Of a DNA stretch of 59,731 nucleotides, positions 52,862-59,731 are shown one piece after another; the stretch's first letter is position 1; every line of letters starts with the position of its first letter. This DNA is from Curvibacter gracilis ATCC BAA-807 (GTDB lineage: Bacteria; Pseudomonadota; Gammaproteobacteria; Burkholderiales; Burkholderiaceae_C). A program made the position numbers and the translations under genes. The notes under the pieces were generated by a model, which was not told the DNA's origin, did no database searches, and saw only the letters and a list, made by a program, of their open reading frames with translations. The stretch is from NCBI RefSeq assembly GCF_000518645.1, contig NZ_KI912466.1:1-59731 (forward strand), given 5' to 3'.

Positions 52862-53917
52862 ATGAGCATCCAGGAAGTGGCTCGCCGGGCCGGGGTTTCG
52901 GTGGCCACGGTGTCGCGGGTGTTCAACCTGCCCGACAAGGTGGCCCCCGAGACCCGGGCCCTGGTCGAGCAAGCCGCCCAAGACACGGGCTATCTGCCCA
53001 ACGCCAGTGCCCGCACCCTGCGCACCCAGCGCAGCCGCGCCCTGGGCGTGGTGTTGCCCACCCTGGTGAACCCGGTGTTTGCCGAGTGCCTGCAGGGCAT
53101 TGCCAGCGCGGCCAGCGCCGCGGGCTACGCCATCGTGCCCCTGACCACCGACTACCGCCTGGCCCACGAGGAGCAGGCCGTGGCCAGACTGCTGGCCGGC
53201 AATGTGGACGGCATGATCCTGGTGGTGAGCGACCCGGCCGAGTCGAGCGCCCTGCAGCGGCTGCAGGCCCTGGGCCACCCCTATGTGCTGTGCTACAACC
53301 GCCACCCGGCCCACCCCTGCGTGTCGGTGGACAGCGAGCAGGCGGTGGCGGCCCTGGTGGGCCGACTGGTGCAGCAAGGGCACCGGCACATCACCATGGT
53401 CAGCGGCCAGCGCGCCGCCTCCGACCGCGCCCAGCAGCGCTGCCGCGGCTATGCCGCCGGCATGCGGGCCGCCGGCCTGAGCCCGGCCCCGGTGCTGGAG
53501 GTGCCCTTCCTGGAGCCCAGCCAGCACACCCTGATCGAACACCTGCGCGGTCCGCACCGGCCCACCGCCCTGATCGGCTCGAACGATCTGCTGGCCCTGC
53601 GCTGCCTGCGCGCCGCCCGCCTGGCCGGCCTGTCGGTGCCCGGCCAGCTCAGCGTGGTGGGCTTTGACGGCATCACCCTGGGCGAAGACCTGAGCCTGCG
53701 CCTGAGCACCATCACCCAGCCCAATGCCGAACTGGGGCGCCAAAGCGTCGAGTGGCTGCTGCAGGCCCTGCAAGAGGGCCTGGCCCCGCCCCCCAGCGGC
53801 AGCCGCAGCCTGGCCCACGGCTTCCGGGTGGGCGAGACCTGTGCACCGCCAGACACCCCCTTGCCCGGCACACCGATGCCCGACACCCCGATGTCCGACA
53901 CCCTTTTTGTCAGTTGA
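52862..53917 (+). CDS. LacI family transcriptional regulator
   Basis: 351-residue repressor. The N-terminal helix-turn-helix is MSIQEVARRAGVSVATVSRVF, followed by the hinge region and a periplasmic-binding-protein-like ligand domain (LGVVLPTLVNPVFAECLQGI, NVDGMILVVSDPAE, HITMVSGQRAASDRAQQRCRGY, VPGQLSVVGFDGI). ATG at 52862 puts the HTH at the normal distance from the start; TTG at 52844 lies in the operator. The C-terminal tail has a short repeat of PDTP/MPDT units (about 328-345). Likely controls the ABC/phosphodiesterase genes that follow after 33 nt. Effector unknown. Confidence 0.93.
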   Translation: MSIQEVARRAGVSVATVSRVFNLPDKVAPETRALVEQAAQDTGYLPNASARTLRTQRSRALGVVLPTLVNPVFAECLQGIASAASAAGYAIVPLTTDYRLAHEEQAVARLLAGNVDGMILVVSDPAESSALQRLQALGHPYVLCYNRHPAHPCVSVDSEQAVAALVGRLVQQGHRHITMVSGQRAASDRAQQRCRGYAAGMRAAGLSPAPVLEVPFLEPSQHTLIEHLRGPHRPTALIGSNDLLALRCLRAARLAGLSVPGQLSVVGFDGITLGEDLSLRLSTITQPNAELGRQSVEWLLQALQEGLAPPPSGSRSLAHGFRVGETCAPPDTPLPGTPMPDTPMSDTLFVS

Positions 53918-53950
53918 ACCCTGTCCCTTCCACCACCCTGGAGTGAACCG

Positions 53951-54964
53951 ATGCGAAACCTCATCACCCCCCTGCTGCGTGCCAGCGTGCTGGCCGCCGG
54001 CCTGGCGGCCAGCAGCCTGGCCCTGGCCCAGAACGCCATCTGCTACAACTGCCCCACCGAATGGGCCGACTGGGGCGGCCAGATCAAGGCCATCAAGGCC
54101 AAGACCGGCATCACCGTGCCACCCGACAACAAGAATTCGGGCCAGTCGCTGGCCCAACTGGTGGCTGAAAAAGCCAGCCCGGTGGCCGATGTGACCTACC
54201 TCGGCGTCACCTTTGCCATCCAGGCCCAGAAGGACGGCGTGGTGGCGGCCTACAAGCCCGCCGCCTGGGCCGACATCCCCGACGGCCTGAAAGACCCGCA
54301 AGGCCACTGGTTCACCATCCACTCGGGCACCCTGGGCTTCATGGTCAATGTGGACGCCCTCAAGGGCAAGCCCGTGCCCAAATCGTGGGCCGACCTGCTC
54401 AAGCCCGACTACAAGGGCCTGATCGGCTACCTCGACCCGGCCTCGGCCTTTGTGGGCTACGTGGGCGCCGTGGCCATCAACCAGGCCCGTGGCGGCTCGC
54501 TGGACAACTTCGGCCCGGCCATCGATTACTTCAAGGCCCTGCAGAAGAACGAGCCCATCGTGCCCAAGCAGACCTCGTACGCCCGCGTGCTGTCGGGTGA
54601 GATCGCCATCCTGCTCGACTACGACTTCAATGCCTACCGCGCCAAGTACAAGGACCAGGCCAATGTGCAGTTCGTGATCCCGGCCGAAGGCACGCTGGTG
54701 GTGCCCTACGTGATGAGCCTGGTGGCCAACGCCCCGCATGCCGACAACGGCCGCAAGGTGCTCGATTTCGTGCTGTCGGACGAGGGCCAGGCCCTGTGGG
54801 CCAACGCCTACCTGCGCCCGGTGCGCGCCGGCGCCATGAGCAAGGAAGTGCAGTCGCGCTTCCTGCCCGCCAGCGAGTACGCCCGCGCCAAGACGGTGGA
54901 CTACGCCAAGATGGCCGCCGTGCAGAAGGCCTTCTCCGAGCGCTACCTCAAAGAAGCCCAGTAA
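53951..54964 (+). CDS. ABC transporter periplasmic substrate-binding protein (family 1 type)
   Basis: 337-residue binding protein with a Sec signal peptide ending in SSLALA-QN (about residue 26). The mature protein begins with AICYNCPTEWADWGGQIKAI and has VADVTYLGVTFAIQAQKDGVV, then VPKSWADLLKPDYKGLIGYLDPAS, a layout shared with iron, spermidine and phosphonate/phosphodiester binding proteins. The mature N-terminus has the pair CYNC. With two permeases, an ATPase and a GpdQ-like phosphodiesterase downstream, a phosphodiester ligand is the best guess. Confidence 0.88.
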   Translation: MRNLITPLLRASVLAAGLAASSLALAQNAICYNCPTEWADWGGQIKAIKAKTGITVPPDNKNSGQSLAQLVAEKASPVADVTYLGVTFAIQAQKDGVVAAYKPAAWADIPDGLKDPQGHWFTIHSGTLGFMVNVDALKGKPVPKSWADLLKPDYKGLIGYLDPASAFVGYVGAVAINQARGGSLDNFGPAIDYFKALQKNEPIVPKQTSYARVLSGEIAILLDYDFNAYRAKYKDQANVQFVIPAEGTLVVPYVMSLVANAPHADNGRKVLDFVLSDEGQALWANAYLRPVRAGAMSKEVQSRFLPASEYARAKTVDYAKMAAVQKAFSERYLKEAQ

Positions 54965-54994
54965 GCCGCCACGGCAGCCACCCCCTCGCACATC

Positions 54995-55831
54995 ATGCCC
55001 ACACTGTCTCCCCAGGCCCAGAGGCTGGCCTGCGCCGCCCCGGCGCTGGCCTTCTTCGCCGCCTTCTGGTTGCTGCCCGTGCTGCAACTCGTGGCCCTGC
55101 CCGCCCAAAAGGGCTGGGCCACCTACTTTGCCGTGCTGACCGAGGCCCGCTACCTGAAAAGCCTGCTGCAGACCCTGGGCCTGTCGCTGGTCGTGACCGC
55201 GGCCACCCTGGTGCTGGGGGCCGGCGTGGGCGTAACCCTGGCGCGCCAGCGCTTTGCGGGGCGGGGTCTGCTGCTGTCGCTGCTGACGCTGCCGCTGTCG
55301 TTTCCGGGCGTGATCATCGGCTTTTTCATGATCCTGCTGGGCGGCCGCCAAGGCCTGGTGGCCGACCTGAGCGAAGCCCTGGGCGCGGGCCGCCTGACCC
55401 TGGCCTACGGGCTGGGCGGCCTGTTCCTGGCCTACCTGTATTTTTCGCTGCCGCGCGCCATCGGCAGCTACACGGCGGCGGCCAGCGCCATGGACCCGGC
55501 CCTGGAAGAGGCGGCCCGATCGCTCGGGGCCGGCCCCTGGCGCGTGGTGTGCGACGTGTGGTGGCCCGAGCTGGCCCCCACCACCGTGGCCTGCGGCGCC
55601 ATGGTGTTCGCCACCGCCATGGGCGCCTTCGGCACCGCCTTCACGCTGGCCAGCCAGTACGAGGTGCTGCCCATCACGATCTACAACGAATTCACCAACT
55701 ACGCCAACTTCGCGCTCGCCGCCAGCCTCTCGCTGAGCCTGGGCGCGATGACCTGGGGCGTGCTGTGGCTGGCGCGGCGTCTCGGCCCCGACGCCCGCAA
55801 AGCCCACAAAGCGCCCCTGGCCGGAGCCTGA
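54995..55831 (+). CDS. ABC transporter permease (first)
   Basis: 278-residue permease with about six membrane helices. The EAA coupling loop is EEAARSLGAGPWRVVCDVWWPEL near 170-192. Segments LSFPGVIIGFFMILLGG and LGGLFLAYLYFSLPRAIGSYTAA are typical of the CysTW/PotB-like class. 30 nt after the binding protein and 4 nt before the second permease. Confidence 0.92.
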   Translation: MPTLSPQAQRLACAAPALAFFAAFWLLPVLQLVALPAQKGWATYFAVLTEARYLKSLLQTLGLSLVVTAATLVLGAGVGVTLARQRFAGRGLLLSLLTLPLSFPGVIIGFFMILLGGRQGLVADLSEALGAGRLTLAYGLGGLFLAYLYFSLPRAIGSYTAAASAMDPALEEAARSLGAGPWRVVCDVWWPELAPTTVACGAMVFATAMGAFGTAFTLASQYEVLPITIYNEFTNYANFALAASLSLSLGAMTWGVLWLARRLGPDARKAHKAPLAGA

Positions 55832-55835
55832 AGCC

Positions 55836-56633
55836 ATGCGCCCCCCACGACAAGCCTCCCCCGTGCTGCTGGCGCTGACCGCCCTGGTGGCCCTGTTCAT
55901 GCTGGCGCCCATCGCCCTGTCGGTGCTGGCCGGCCTGCTCAACAACTACAGCCGGGGCCTGAAAAGCGGCCTCACCACCCGCTGGCTCGCCGAGGTGTGG
56001 GACACCTATGGCGGCACGGTGCTGGCCTCGCTGGGCCTGGCCGGCGCCTGCGTGCTGGCCTGCCTGCTGCTGGGCGTGCCCTGCGCCTATGCGCTGGCGC
56101 GCAGCCGCTCGCGCTGGGCCCGTCTGTTCGAGGAGCTGCTGACCCTGCCCGTGGCCGTGCCCGGGCTGGCCAGCGCCCTCGCCTTGATCCTCACCTATGG
56201 CGCCTGGCAAGGCCTGCGCCAGAGCTACGGTTTTGTGCTGATCGGCCACATCGTGTTCACCCTGCCCTTCATGGTGCGCACGGTGGGCGCCGCCTTTCAA
56301 CGCGATGAGCTGCGCTCGCTCGAAGAGGCCGCCCGCTCGCTGGGCGCGCGCTTCGACCAGCGCTTTCTGGGCGTGCTGGTGCCTGCCGTGCTGCCGGCCA
56401 TCGTGTCCGGCTGCCTGATGGTCTTCACGCTCTCGGTGGGGGAATTCAACCTCACCTGGATGCTGCACACCCCTTTGACCCGAACCCTGCCCGTGGGCCT
56501 GGCCGACAGCTACGCCTCGATGCGCCTGGAGGTGGGCTCGGCCTACACCCTGGTCTTCCTGCTGGTGATCCTGCCGGTGCTGTGGGGCCTGCAGGGCCTG
56601 GGTCGCCTGATGGAGAAAAACCTTGGAACTTGA
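55836..56633 (+). CDS. ABC transporter permease (second)
   Basis: 265-residue permease with about six membrane helices and the coupling loop LEEAARSLGARFDQRFLGVLVPAVLPAI near 165-190. Together with the first permease it forms the heterodimeric channel. Its 3' end overlaps the ATPase start by 11 nt. Confidence 0.92.
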   Translation: MRPPRQASPVLLALTALVALFMLAPIALSVLAGLLNNYSRGLKSGLTTRWLAEVWDTYGGTVLASLGLAGACVLACLLLGVPCAYALARSRSRWARLFEELLTLPVAVPGLASALALILTYGAWQGLRQSYGFVLIGHIVFTLPFMVRTVGAAFQRDELRSLEEAARSLGARFDQRFLGVLVPAVLPAIVSGCLMVFTLSVGEFNLTWMLHTPLTRTLPVGLADSYASMRLEVGSAYTLVFLLVILPVLWGLQGLGRLMEKNLGT

Positions 56634-57684
56634 ACGCACGCGCGTGGACATCGTCCAATGCGCCAAAACCTACCCCGACGGCACCCGCGGCCTGCAACCC
56701 ACCACGCTGCACATCGAGCCTGGCGAAGTGCTGGCCCTGCTGGGCCCCTCGGGCTGCGGCAAAACCACCCTGCTGCGCCTGATCGCCGGGCTGGAGCTGC
56801 CCGATGCGGGCAGCCGCCTGATGTTCGGCGACACCGAGGTCACCCGGCTGCCGATCGAGCAGCGCGGCGTGGGCATGGTGTTCCAGCACTACGCGCTGTT
56901 TCCGCACATGACGGTGGCGGCCAACATCGGCTACGGCCTGCGCCTGCGGGGCGTCCCCGTGGCCGAGCAGCGCCGCGTGGTGGGCGAGCTGGTCGACCTG
57001 GTGCGCCTGAACGGGCTGGAGCATCGGCGCCCGGCCGAACTCTCGGGCGGCCAGCGCCAGCGCGTGGCCCTGGCCCGCGCCGTGGCCGTGCGCCCGCGCG
57101 TGCTGCTGCTGGACGAGCCCCTGACCGCCCTGGACGCCAAGCTCAAGGAGCAGTTGCGCGACGAGCTGGCCGAGCTGCTGCGCCGCCTGCACATCACCGC
57201 GGTGCACGTCACCCATGACCAGCAGGAGGCCCTGGCCATTGCCGACCGCCTGGCCGTCATGCAGGCCGGGCGCATCGTGCAGGTGGGCGACGGTGAAACC
57301 CTGTACCGCCGACCGGAGCACCCCTTCGTGGCCACCTTCCTGGGCCGGGTGAACCGCCTGCAACGCGACGAGGACGCGCGCCGCCGCCACGTGCTGAAGC
57401 TGGGCCGGATCGAACTGCCCTGCCCGCCGTTGTGGGGCGACCAGCCCCAGCTGCTGCTGCGGCCCGAGGACATCGAGCTGTGCACGCCCCAGGCCGAGGT
57501 GGCCGAGGCCCAGGTGATGCAGCGGCGCTTTCTGGGCGAGCGCGTGCAGCTCAGCCTCAGCCTGCCACACCAGCCGCTGATCTCGGTCGACGTGGACCGC
57601 GACCACCCGGCCCGCGCCGGTGATACCGTGGGCGTGCGTGTCGCGCCCCAGAACCTGATGCCGGCCGAAGCCGTCACCGCCTGA
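56623..57684 (+). CDS. ABC transporter ATP-binding protein
   Basis: 353-residue ATPase of the PotA/FbpC type. Walker A GPSGCGKTT (about 41-49), Q-loop MVFQHYALFPHMTV, signature LSGGQRQRVALARAV, Walker B VLLLDEPLTALD, H-loop HVTHDQQEAL, and a C-terminal TOBE-like domain (LLRPEDIELC, VGVRVAPQNLMPAEAV). It starts with TTG at 56623, supported by GGAG at 56612-56615; the overlap with the permease fits translational coupling. Confidence 0.92.
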   Translation: MELERTRVDIVQCAKTYPDGTRGLQPTTLHIEPGEVLALLGPSGCGKTTLLRLIAGLELPDAGSRLMFGDTEVTRLPIEQRGVGMVFQHYALFPHMTVAANIGYGLRLRGVPVAEQRRVVGELVDLVRLNGLEHRRPAELSGGQRQRVALARAVAVRPRVLLLDEPLTALDAKLKEQLRDELAELLRRLHITAVHVTHDQQEALAIADRLAVMQAGRIVQVGDGETLYRRPEHPFVATFLGRVNRLQRDEDARRRHVLKLGRIELPCPPLWGDQPQLLLRPEDIELCTPQAEVAEAQVMQRRFLGERVQLSLSLPHQPLISVDVDRDHPARAGDTVGVRVAPQNLMPAEAVTA

Positions 57685-57735
57685 GCGGACCGCCGCCCCC
57701 ACCAGACCGAAGCCCCCTCCGAGCAAAGCCTCCCC

Positions 57736-58560
57736 ATGAACACCTTGCTGGCCCAACTGTCCGACCTGCACATCCGCGAGCCCGGCCGCCTGGCCTATGG
57801 CCGCCTCGACACCGCCCCCTACCTGGCGCAGGCCGTGCAGACCCTGCTGCGCCTGCCGCAAGCCCCCCAGGCGGTGGTGATCACCGGCGACCTGACCGAC
57901 TTCGGCCGCGCCGCCGAGTACACCCACCTGGCCGAGCTGCTGGCCCCCCTGCCCATGCCGGTGTACCTGATGCCCGGCAACCACGACGACCGCGATCAGC
58001 TGCGCCAGAGCTTTCCCCAGCACCGCTACCTGGGTACCGAGGGCTTTGTGCAATACAGCGTGGCGGTGGGCCCGTTGCAGCTGATCGCACTGGACACCGT
58101 GGTGCCCGGCGCCAGCCACGGCTCGCTGTGCCCACAGCGCCTGGCCTGGCTGGCCGACGAACTGGAGCGCCAGCGCGAGCGCCCGGTGATCCTGGCCCTG
58201 CACCACCCGCCGTTCCAGACCCTGATCGGCCACATGGACCGGATCGGCCTGCTGCAGGGTGCCGCCGAGCTGGAGGCCCTGGTGGCCCGCCACCCCCAGG
58301 TGCAGCGGGTGATCTGCGGCCACCTGCACCGCAGCATCCAGGTGCGCTTTGGCGGCACGCTGGCGCAGACCGTGCCCTCGCCCGCCCACCAGGTGTGCCT
58401 GGACCTGGCACCCGACGCCGCCTCGGCCTGGACGCTGGAGCCCCCCGGCTTCGGCCTGCACGCCTGGAGCGAAGCCGGCGTGCTGGTGAGCCACACCGTG
58501 GCCTGCGGCAGCCACCCCGGCCCCTACCCGTTTCACGACGGGGGGCAACTGATCGACTGA
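57736..58560 (+). CDS. GpdQ-like metallophosphoesterase (phosphodiesterase)
   Basis: 274-residue binuclear-metal phosphodiesterase. The calcineurin-like motifs are present in order: QLSDLHI (Asp10, His12 region), GDLTDFG, GNHDD, LHHPP and GHLH, as in E. coli GpdQ and cyclic-nucleotide phosphodiesterases. No signal peptide, so it acts on imported substrate. Position directly after an ABC importer suggests hydrolysis of a transported phosphodiester such as glycerophosphodiesters. The stop codon lies inside an 8-bp tandem repeat. Confidence 0.9.
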   Translation: MNTLLAQLSDLHIREPGRLAYGRLDTAPYLAQAVQTLLRLPQAPQAVVITGDLTDFGRAAEYTHLAELLAPLPMPVYLMPGNHDDRDQLRQSFPQHRYLGTEGFVQYSVAVGPLQLIALDTVVPGASHGSLCPQRLAWLADELERQRERPVILALHHPPFQTLIGHMDRIGLLQGAAELEALVARHPQVQRVICGHLHRSIQVRFGGTLAQTVPSPAHQVCLDLAPDAASAWTLEPPGFGLHAWSEAGVLVSHTVACGSHPGPYPFHDGGQLID

Positions 58561-58592
58561 CTGATCGACTGATCGACTGATCGACTGATCAG
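58549..58592. repeat. 8-bp tandem repeat at the phosphodiesterase 3' end
   Basis: Unit CTGATCGA occurs at 58549-58556, 58561-58568, 58569-58576 and 58577-58584, with a partial copy CTGATC at 58585 and a 4-nt CTGA interruption at 58557-58560. It covers the stop codon and the gap to the convergent gene. A second 14-bp-period repeat (TCAGAAGTTG at 58589 and 58603) follows and includes the stop of the convergent SMP-30 gene. Slippage-prone. Confidence 0.85.
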
Positions 58593-58602
58593 AAGTTGGG
58601 CA

Positions 58603-59523
58603 TCAGAAGTTGAGCTTCAGGCCCGGGCTGGGCCAGCGGCTGCGATACACCTTGCCCGTGCCAGACGCCGTGATCCAGACGTCGCGCATGTCGGCCCCGC
58701 CAAAACACAGGTTGGTGCACACCAGGTCGGGCACGGCCGCGTGCTCGGTCAGGCCTGTGGCCGGGTCGAACACGGTGATGCCGCCGTTCAGGATGGTCGC
58801 CACGCACACCTTGCCATCGGCCTGCACGGCCAGGCTGTCGAGAAACTGGCAACCCGGCAGGTTGGCCACCACCCGCGCCGGCTGGAACGGGGACACGGTC
58901 TGCACCACGCCCGGCGACAGCACATCGAAGGCCCAGAGCCGGCCCAGGTAGGTGTCGGCCACGTACACCACTTTTTCGTCGGGCGACAGGCCCACGCCGT
59001 TGGGGGCCAGCAGCGGCGGGCCGGCGCGCACGATGCGCGAGCCATCGGGCAAGGCGTAGTACAGGCCGCCGAACTGGCGCGAGTGTTCGTTGCCACAGCC
59101 ATGGTCGGTGAACCAGAAACCGCCCTGGCGGTCGAACACCAGGTCGTTGGGGCCGATCAGGCGCTGGCCCTCGCATTCGGTGTACAGGGTGCGCACCTCG
59201 CCGGTGGCCAGGTCCACGCGCTGGATGCTGCCGCCCTGGTGTTCAGGCGGCGTGGCGCCGGGGATGTTGAGCCCATCCACCGCGTGAAAGCGGAACGAGC
59301 CCCCGTTGTTGGTGACATAGGCCGCCCCATCCGGGCCGATGGCCACCCCGTTGGGGCCGCCGCCCAGCTCGGCCACCACCTGCACCTCGCCTTGCGGCGT
59401 GATGCGGCTCAGCGTGCCGCGCTGGATCTCGGTGAGCAAAAGACTGCCGTCGGCCAGCAGCACCGGCCCTTCGGGGAATTGAAGGCCTGAGGCCAGGCAG
59501 GTGAGTTCGAGTTCGATCGCCAT
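58603..59523 (-). CDS. SMP-30/gluconolactonase/LRE-like beta-propeller protein
   Basis: 306-residue six-bladed beta-propeller of the SGL family, usually metal-dependent lactonases. FPEGPVLLADGSLLLTEIQRG near the start carries the conserved metal-site Glu; GGGPNGVAIGPDGAAYV, IGPNDLVFDRQGGFWFTDHG (Asn/Asp ligands), PNGVGLSPDEKVVYVADT and DSLAVQADGKVCVA continue the blades. Cytoplasmic, no signal peptide. It is convergent with the phosphodiesterase and not obviously part of the transporter operon. Start ATG at 59523 with GGGAGACAACACC upstream. Confidence 0.9.
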   Translation of the reverse strand: MAIELELTCLASGLQFPEGPVLLADGSLLLTEIQRGTLSRITPQGEVQVVAELGGGPNGVAIGPDGAAYVTNNGGSFRFHAVDGLNIPGATPPEHQGGSIQRVDLATGEVRTLYTECEGQRLIGPNDLVFDRQGGFWFTDHGCGNEHSRQFGGLYYALPDGSRIVRAGPPLLAPNGVGLSPDEKVVYVADTYLGRLWAFDVLSPGVVQTVSPFQPARVVANLPGCQFLDSLAVQADGKVCVATILNGGITVFDPATGLTEHAAVPDLVCTNLCFGGADMRDVWITASGTGKVYRSRWPSPGLKLNF

Positions 59524-59550
59524 GGGTGTTGTCTCCCTTTGTGAGGTAAA

Positions 59551-59572
59551 GCGCTGCGAAAACCCGCAGCGC
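59551..59572. other. Inverted repeat upstream of the SMP-30 gene
   Basis: Perfect arms GCGCTGCG (59551-59558) and CGCAGCGC (59565-59572) with a 6-nt loop, about 30-50 nt upstream of the ATG at 59523 on the minus strand. Operator or leader hairpin; no T-run. Confidence 0.4.
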
Positions 59573-59689
59573 CTTCCTTGTAAGGAGAGCGCCCCCCGAT
59601 GTCAGTCCGTCTCGCGACATGCAGTGCGCAACCGTGGGGCCATCAAGACCGTTCCTGATCCGGCAGGGCTGCAACGAAGCCAACAGGCC

Positions 59690-59731
59690 GGCGCCGGGCC
59701 GCCCCAAGGCGGCCTGCGGCCCCCTCGGGGG
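59690..59731. repeat. GC-rich palindromic sequence at the window edge
   Basis: GGGCCGCC and GGCGGCC around CCCAA, followed by GCGGCCCCCTCGGGGG, gives overlapping inverted repeats. Similar blocks are frequent in Burkholderiales intergenic DNA. No gene is supported in 59524-59731. The element is cut by the window end. Confidence 0.35.

Noticed and set aside
53845-53900. CACCGATGCCCGACACC-like tandem repeat at the lacI 3' end as a mobile or CRISPR-like repeat
   Set aside because: Only three short degenerate units encoding PDTP/MPDT at the protein tail; best read as local slippage in coding sequence.
52811-55945. Open frame of more than 1000 codons on the minus strand opposite the lacI/ABC genes
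   Set aside because: No domain, no ribosome site, biased antisense composition; the plus-strand genes are unmistakable.
56452-58548. Roughly 700-codon minus-strand frame opposite the ATPase and phosphodiesterase genes
   Set aside because: Antisense shadow of two well-supported genes.

Overview
The window looks like a chromosomal segment of a high-GC betaproteobacterium of the order Burkholderiales, probably Comamonadaceae or the Leptothrix/Rubrivivax/Aquabacterium group. This rests on the gene families (kynB-kynA, feoA-feoB with a small Cys-rich partner, ftsK-lolA/rarA near trxB, ribF-ileS-lspA, DUF3579, DUF1653) and on strong GC3 bias that leaves long meaningless open frames opposite real genes. 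I see no rRNA, tRNA, CRISPR array, transposase or phage gene. It reads as mostly core genome with a few accessory blocks.

Layout. 1-3.7 kb: a MarR regulator (cut by the window edge) divergent from an EamA exporter over a clear palindromic operator, then an overlapping operon of a cysteine hydrolase, a DJ-1/isonitrile-hydratase-like protein and a GlxA-type regulator. 3.7-8.4 kb: sirB1-like, murJ, rpsT, an MscS channel and DUF3579. 8.8-11.3 kb: argD-argF-ykgJ-like. 11.3-13.7 kb: feoA-feoB-Cys-rich membrane protein under a Fur-box-like site. 13.8-16.3 kb: kynB, kynA (no kynU between them) and a ParA-type ATPase without ParB. 16.4-18.5 kb: phosphate transporter plus DUF47 partner, and a DUF486 membrane protein. 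18.7-22.2 kb: livHMGF without a binding-protein gene, behind a structured leader. 22.7-31.8 kb: rarA, lolA, ftsK and a Crp/Fnr regulator, with three exported-protein genes (alpha/beta hydrolase, DUF1501, DUF1800) lying between rarA and lolA.

32-38.8 kb: trxB, rpmB-rpmG, a MocR regulator divergent from a small DUF2917-like gene, an acyl-lipid desaturase, an RsmB-type RNA methyltransferase and DUF1653. 38.8-42 kb: a sensor kinase/response regulator pair divergent from a cytoplasmic-looking protein with five EF-hand loops; a 22-bp perfect palindrome lies in the shared promoter region. 42-47.4 kb: purN, yceH, a pair of acyl-CoA dehydrogenases resembling pimeloyl-CoA dehydrogenase subunits, and a Tat-exported lipase-like lipoprotein. 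47.4-52.7 kb: HNH protein, ribF, ileS, lspA. 52.8-59.5 kb: a LacI regulator with a perfect operator palindrome over its own promoter, a complete four-gene ABC importer, a GpdQ-like phosphodiesterase and a convergent SMP-30/gluconolactonase-like gene. I read the ABC block as an uptake and hydrolysis module for a phosphodiester, most likely glycerophosphodiesters; this is inference.

No spectacular unknown system is obvious. The best candidates for something undescribed are the hydrolase/isonitrile hydratase/GlxA operon, the exported-protein island between rarA and lolA, the EF-hand protein with its two-component neighbours, the LacI-controlled phosphodiester module and the structured leader of the liv operon.
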